Positions 62,067 through 64,000 of a stretch of DNA of 64,000 nt are shown piece by piece. The notes below the pieces were generated by a model. That model worked only from the letters and a program-made list of their open reading frames with translations. It was not told the DNA's origin and searched no databases. Made by a program: the position numbers and the translations under genes. The DNA comes from Christensenella intestinihominis (GTDB lineage Bacteria > Bacillota > Clostridia > Christensenellales > Christensenellaceae), in contig NZ_MAIQ01000001.1 of assembly GCF_001678845.1 (NCBI RefSeq), positions 457,146 to 521,145 on the forward strand, written 5' to 3'. Numbering within the stretch: position 1 is the first letter of the stretch; every line of letters begins with the position of its first letter.

Positions 62067-63347
62067 TCAGTAAACTTTAAATGCATCTTTCCCCGCATAG
62101 ACGGCTGCGTCTCCAAGCGCTTCTTCGATCCGCAAAAGCCGGTTATATTTGGCTACGCGGTCCGTTCGTGCAGGAGCGCCGGTTTTAATTTGCCCTACGC
62201 CGGACGCCACTGCGATGTCGGCGATGCTGGTATCCTCCGTCTCCCCCGAGCGATGGGAAACAATTGCTTTATATCCCGCATTTCTCGCCGTTTCAATGGC
62301 TTCAAAGGTCTCGGTCAGCGTGCCGATCTGGTTTACTTTGACCAGGATCGAATTTCCGGCATGCTCCCTGATTCCTTTTTTGAGGCGCCCGGTGTTGGTA
62401 ACAAACAGGTCGTCGCCGACAAGCTGCACCGGCACTTCCCGTGTAAGCCTGGTCCATCCCTGCCAGTCGCGGTCGGCAAGGCCGTCTTCAATCGAAAGGA
62501 TCGGAAACTCATCCGCCAGCTTTTTCAGGTGGCCGATCAATTCCTCCGTGCTTAGCTGCTGCCTGCGCTTTAAAAGCGTATATTTGCCGTCCGCATACCA
62601 TTCGCTGGCCGCCGCATCAAGCGCAATGCCGATTTCATCCGTGGTGCGTCCCGCCGCTTTGATCGCCTCGAGAATCGTACGTATTGCGGCCTCGTCACTC
62701 TCGAGGTCCGGCGCAAAGCCGCCCTCGTCGCCTACGGCCGTCGACAGTCCCCTGCCCTCGAGAATCGCCCCCAAAGCATGATAGACTTCAACGCCCCAGC
62801 GAAGCGCTTCATGGAAGCTCCCCGCCCCAAACGGAACAATCATGAATTCCTGGATGTCAATATTATTGGAAGCATGCTTGCCGCCATTCAGAATATTCAT
62901 CATCGGCACAGGCAAAACACGCGCCATTGCTCCGCCCAAATAGTGATAAAGCGGAATTTGCATTGCTTCCGCAGCCGCGCGGGCATTGGCAAGCGATATG
63001 GCAAGGATTGCATTTGCCCCGAATGCCGATTTCGTATCCGTCCCGTCCGCTTCAATCATGACGCGGTCGATAAGAATCTGCCGGGCGGCGTCCAGGCCCG
63101 TGAGTATTCCGGCAATCTTTTCGTCGATGTTGCGCACTGCCGTAAGGACTCCCTTGCCGCCAAAACGGTTTTGATCTCCATCGCGCAGCTCATGCGCTTC
63201 AAACATTCCCGTCGAAGCGCCCGACGGAACGCTCGCCGTTCCTTTCGCCCCGCAGGCAAGCGTAACTTCGGCCTCAACCGTGGGGTTCCCCCGCGAGTCA
63301 ATCACCTCCCGGCCGTGTACGGAAACGATTTCAAATCTTTGTTTCAT
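62067..63347 (-). CDS. eno: Enolase
   Basis: A 426-residue glycolytic enzyme (2-phosphoglycerate to PEP). Landmarks are [33 protein letters not shown], catalytic Lys/Glu regions, Mg ligand in [13 protein letters not shown], and the signature [17 protein letters not shown] followed by [18 protein letters not shown]. Length is normal. It stands alone, not in a glycolytic operon. It is divergent from the 6S RNA unit. Confidence 0.97.
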   Translation of the reverse strand: MKQRFEIVSVHGREVIDSRGNPTVEAEVTLACGAKGTASVPSGASTGMFEAHELRDGDQNRFGGKGVLTAVRNIDEKIAGILTGLDAARQILIDRVMIEADGTDTKSAFGANAILAISLANARAAAEAMQIPLYHYLGGAMARVLPVPMMNILNGGKHASNNIDIQEFMIVPFGAGSFHEALRWGVEVYHALGAILEGRGLSTAVGDEGGFAPDLESDEAAIRTILEAIKAAGRTTDEIGIALDAAASEWYADGKYTLLKRRQQLSTEELIGHLKKLADEFPILSIEDGLADRDWQGWTRLTREVPVQLVGDDLFVTNTGRLKKGIREHAGNSILVKVNQIGTLTETFEAIETARNAGYKAIVSHRSGETEDTSIADIAVASGVGQIKTGAPARTDRVAKYNRLLRIEEALGDAAVYAGKDAFKVY

Positions 63348-63493
63348 TTTTACGCACTTCCTTTTCTGGATTCTAAAAATAGATAAACACAGGACGATTT
63401 TTTATTCCTTTTTCCTTTTAAAAAGCTGATTTTTAATGAAATAAACCGCCGGGCCAAGCGAAAGAATTTAAAAATAATGTCACAAAAATAGGG

Positions 63494-63525
63494 TTTACAA
63501 CCAGGAATGATTATGATATTATAAT
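63494..63525 (+). promoter_or_regulatory. Promoter of the 6S RNA / tRNA-Gln unit
   Basis: TTTACA (63494-63499) followed after 17 bases by TATTAT (63517-63522), with an overlapping perfect TATAAT (63520-63525). Confidence 0.65.
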
Positions 63526-63531
63526 ACACGA

Positions 63532-63722
63532 AAATCAGATATAGTTTTCCTGGAGTGTGCGTTACGCTTTGTATTTTAAACCCACATTCTAAATTCGGGA
63601 ATCTGGGTTTTGCAGCGGTGAGCAAGTCTGTTACGTGCGGAAAGCCTGAAGCTGTGAACAGGATACCCACCTGCCGTGAGGCGGGTTTTAGAAGCAAGGC
63701 GGACGGCACTTTGGGGTCATTT
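63532..63722 (+). ncRNA. ssrS: Probable 6S RNA
   Basis: A gene-free stretch of about 190 bases after a good promoter. Its ends pair as CCUGGAGUG / CACUUUGGGG with G-U pairs, as in the closing stem of 6S RNA. Internal paired arms AACCCACAUUC...GAAUCUGGGUU and a distal ACCCACCUGCC-GUGA-GGCGGGUUUU are present. A large asymmetric middle could be the open bubble that imitates a promoter for RNA polymerase. Length fits 6S. No terminator separates it from tRNA-Gln ten bases later. Family assignment is by pattern only. Confidence 0.65.
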
Positions 63723-63731
63723 TAAAGAGAT

Positions 63732-63805
63732 AGCGGAATTGTGTAATGGTAGCACAAACGACTCTGACTCGTTTAGTTAAGGTTCGAGCCCTTATTCCGC
63801 TGCCA
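63732..63805 (+). tRNA. tRNA-Gln (CUG)
   Basis: Acceptor AGCGGAA/TTCCGCT, discriminator G, encoded CCA. The anticodon loop CTCTGAC in stem AACGA...TCGTT gives anticodon CTG; T-loop TTCGAGC. Follows the 6S candidate by about ten bases. Confidence 0.95.
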
Positions 63806-63930
63806 CGTCGCAGCAAACTGCGCTGCACTTCAAAGCCTCGCTTTTAGCGAGGCTTTTGCGTATGCTTCGTTGCCGCTCCTTTTCCCCACGCGACCCGCTA
63901 TGCTGGGCTCGCATGGGGCCCCTTTTTACC
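63806..63930 (+). repeat. Structured tRNA trailer element, copy B
   Basis: Starts right after the tRNA CCA. Order: hairpin 1 CGCAG-CAAA-CTGCG; TTCAAAGCC; hairpin 2 GCCTCGC-TTTTA-GCGAGGC then four T; TGCCGCTCCTTTTCCCC; hairpin 3 CCCCA/TGGGG, one C/A mismatch, GCGA/TCGC and CCC/GGG with a bulged C; then GGGGCCCC and five T. The same order as copy A near 27.8 kb. Confidence 0.8.
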
Positions 63931-63962
63931 TGCATTTATTTTGCATCAATGGCACGGAAGTT

Positions 63963-63990
63963 GAAAAAGCCTTTGATGAAAGGCTTTTTC
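63963..63990. terminator. Bidirectional terminator near window end
   Basis: GAAAAAGCCTTT-GATG-AAAGGCTTTTTC, a 12-base perfect stem; probably ends a gene that lies beyond the window or is shared with the unit before it. Confidence 0.82.
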
Positions 63991-64000
63991 TTTTTATACG

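Overview
The window looks like chromosome from an anaerobic Gram-positive bacterium of the class Clostridia. The base composition is near-balanced, not AT-rich. Supporting genes are formate-tetrahydrofolate ligase, a 1,417-residue acyl-CoA dehydratase activase-type protein, parts of a Na+-pumping decarboxylase, SepF/DivIVA, a PyrR-controlled pyrimidine operon, and AGGAGG-type ribosome binding sites with -35/-10 promoters. A Christensenellales-like lineage is possible, but the sequence alone cannot settle this. Nothing specific to sporulation was recognised. Most of the window is housekeeping DNA and most genes lie on the minus strand.

Layout. 1-8.1 kb: a cut-off acyl-CoA synthetase with its cupin regulator, a lipoprotein, fhs, an RpiR regulator, glutathione peroxidase, a GDPD phosphodiesterase and a patatin. 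8.2-16.1 kb: the giant activase, a cell-wall NlpC/P60 hydrolase, a ferredoxin-like protein and the OadG/OadB membrane part of a Na+ pump. 16.2-26.5 kb: an iron-sulfur flavoprotein, a methyltransferase coupled to typA, a U32 protease-like protein, sbcCD and an alcohol dehydrogenase. 26.7-28.4 kb: the only accessory-looking stretch, with two tiny genes, a possible small RNA, a decayed integrase end and a four-tRNA operon (Arg-His-Gln-Lys) with an unusual structured trailer. 28.6-37.0 kb: a glycosyltransferase, a GntR regulator, a ClC channel, the rph-rdgB-yfcE operon, rqcH and two unknown genes.

37.2-44.9 kb is the pyrimidine operon (pyrR-uraA-pyrC-pyrF-carA-pyrK-pyrD-pyrE). It has a PyrR-type attenuator and lacks carB and pyrB. 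45.0-49.6 kb is a division and envelope cluster (HlyD-like adaptor, yggS, sepF, divIVA, then lspA-rluD). 49.6-51.6 kb is a partner-switching sigma-factor module with two anti-sigma-like proteins, one of which has lost its ATP-binding boxes. 51.7-63.4 kb holds gdhA, an AI-2E-type permease, a membrane beta-propeller, pncB, lgt, a second acyl-CoA synthetase, a YhbD/bactofilin pair and enolase. The window ends with a probable 6S RNA followed directly by tRNA-Gln(CUG).

The most unusual signal is a trailer of about 125 bases that begins at the CCA end of both tRNA units, near 27.8 kb (minus strand) and 63.8 kb (plus strand). The two copies share short identical blocks. Their three hairpin arms differ in sequence but stay paired, including one compensated base pair and one compensated indel, which points to selection on RNA structure.
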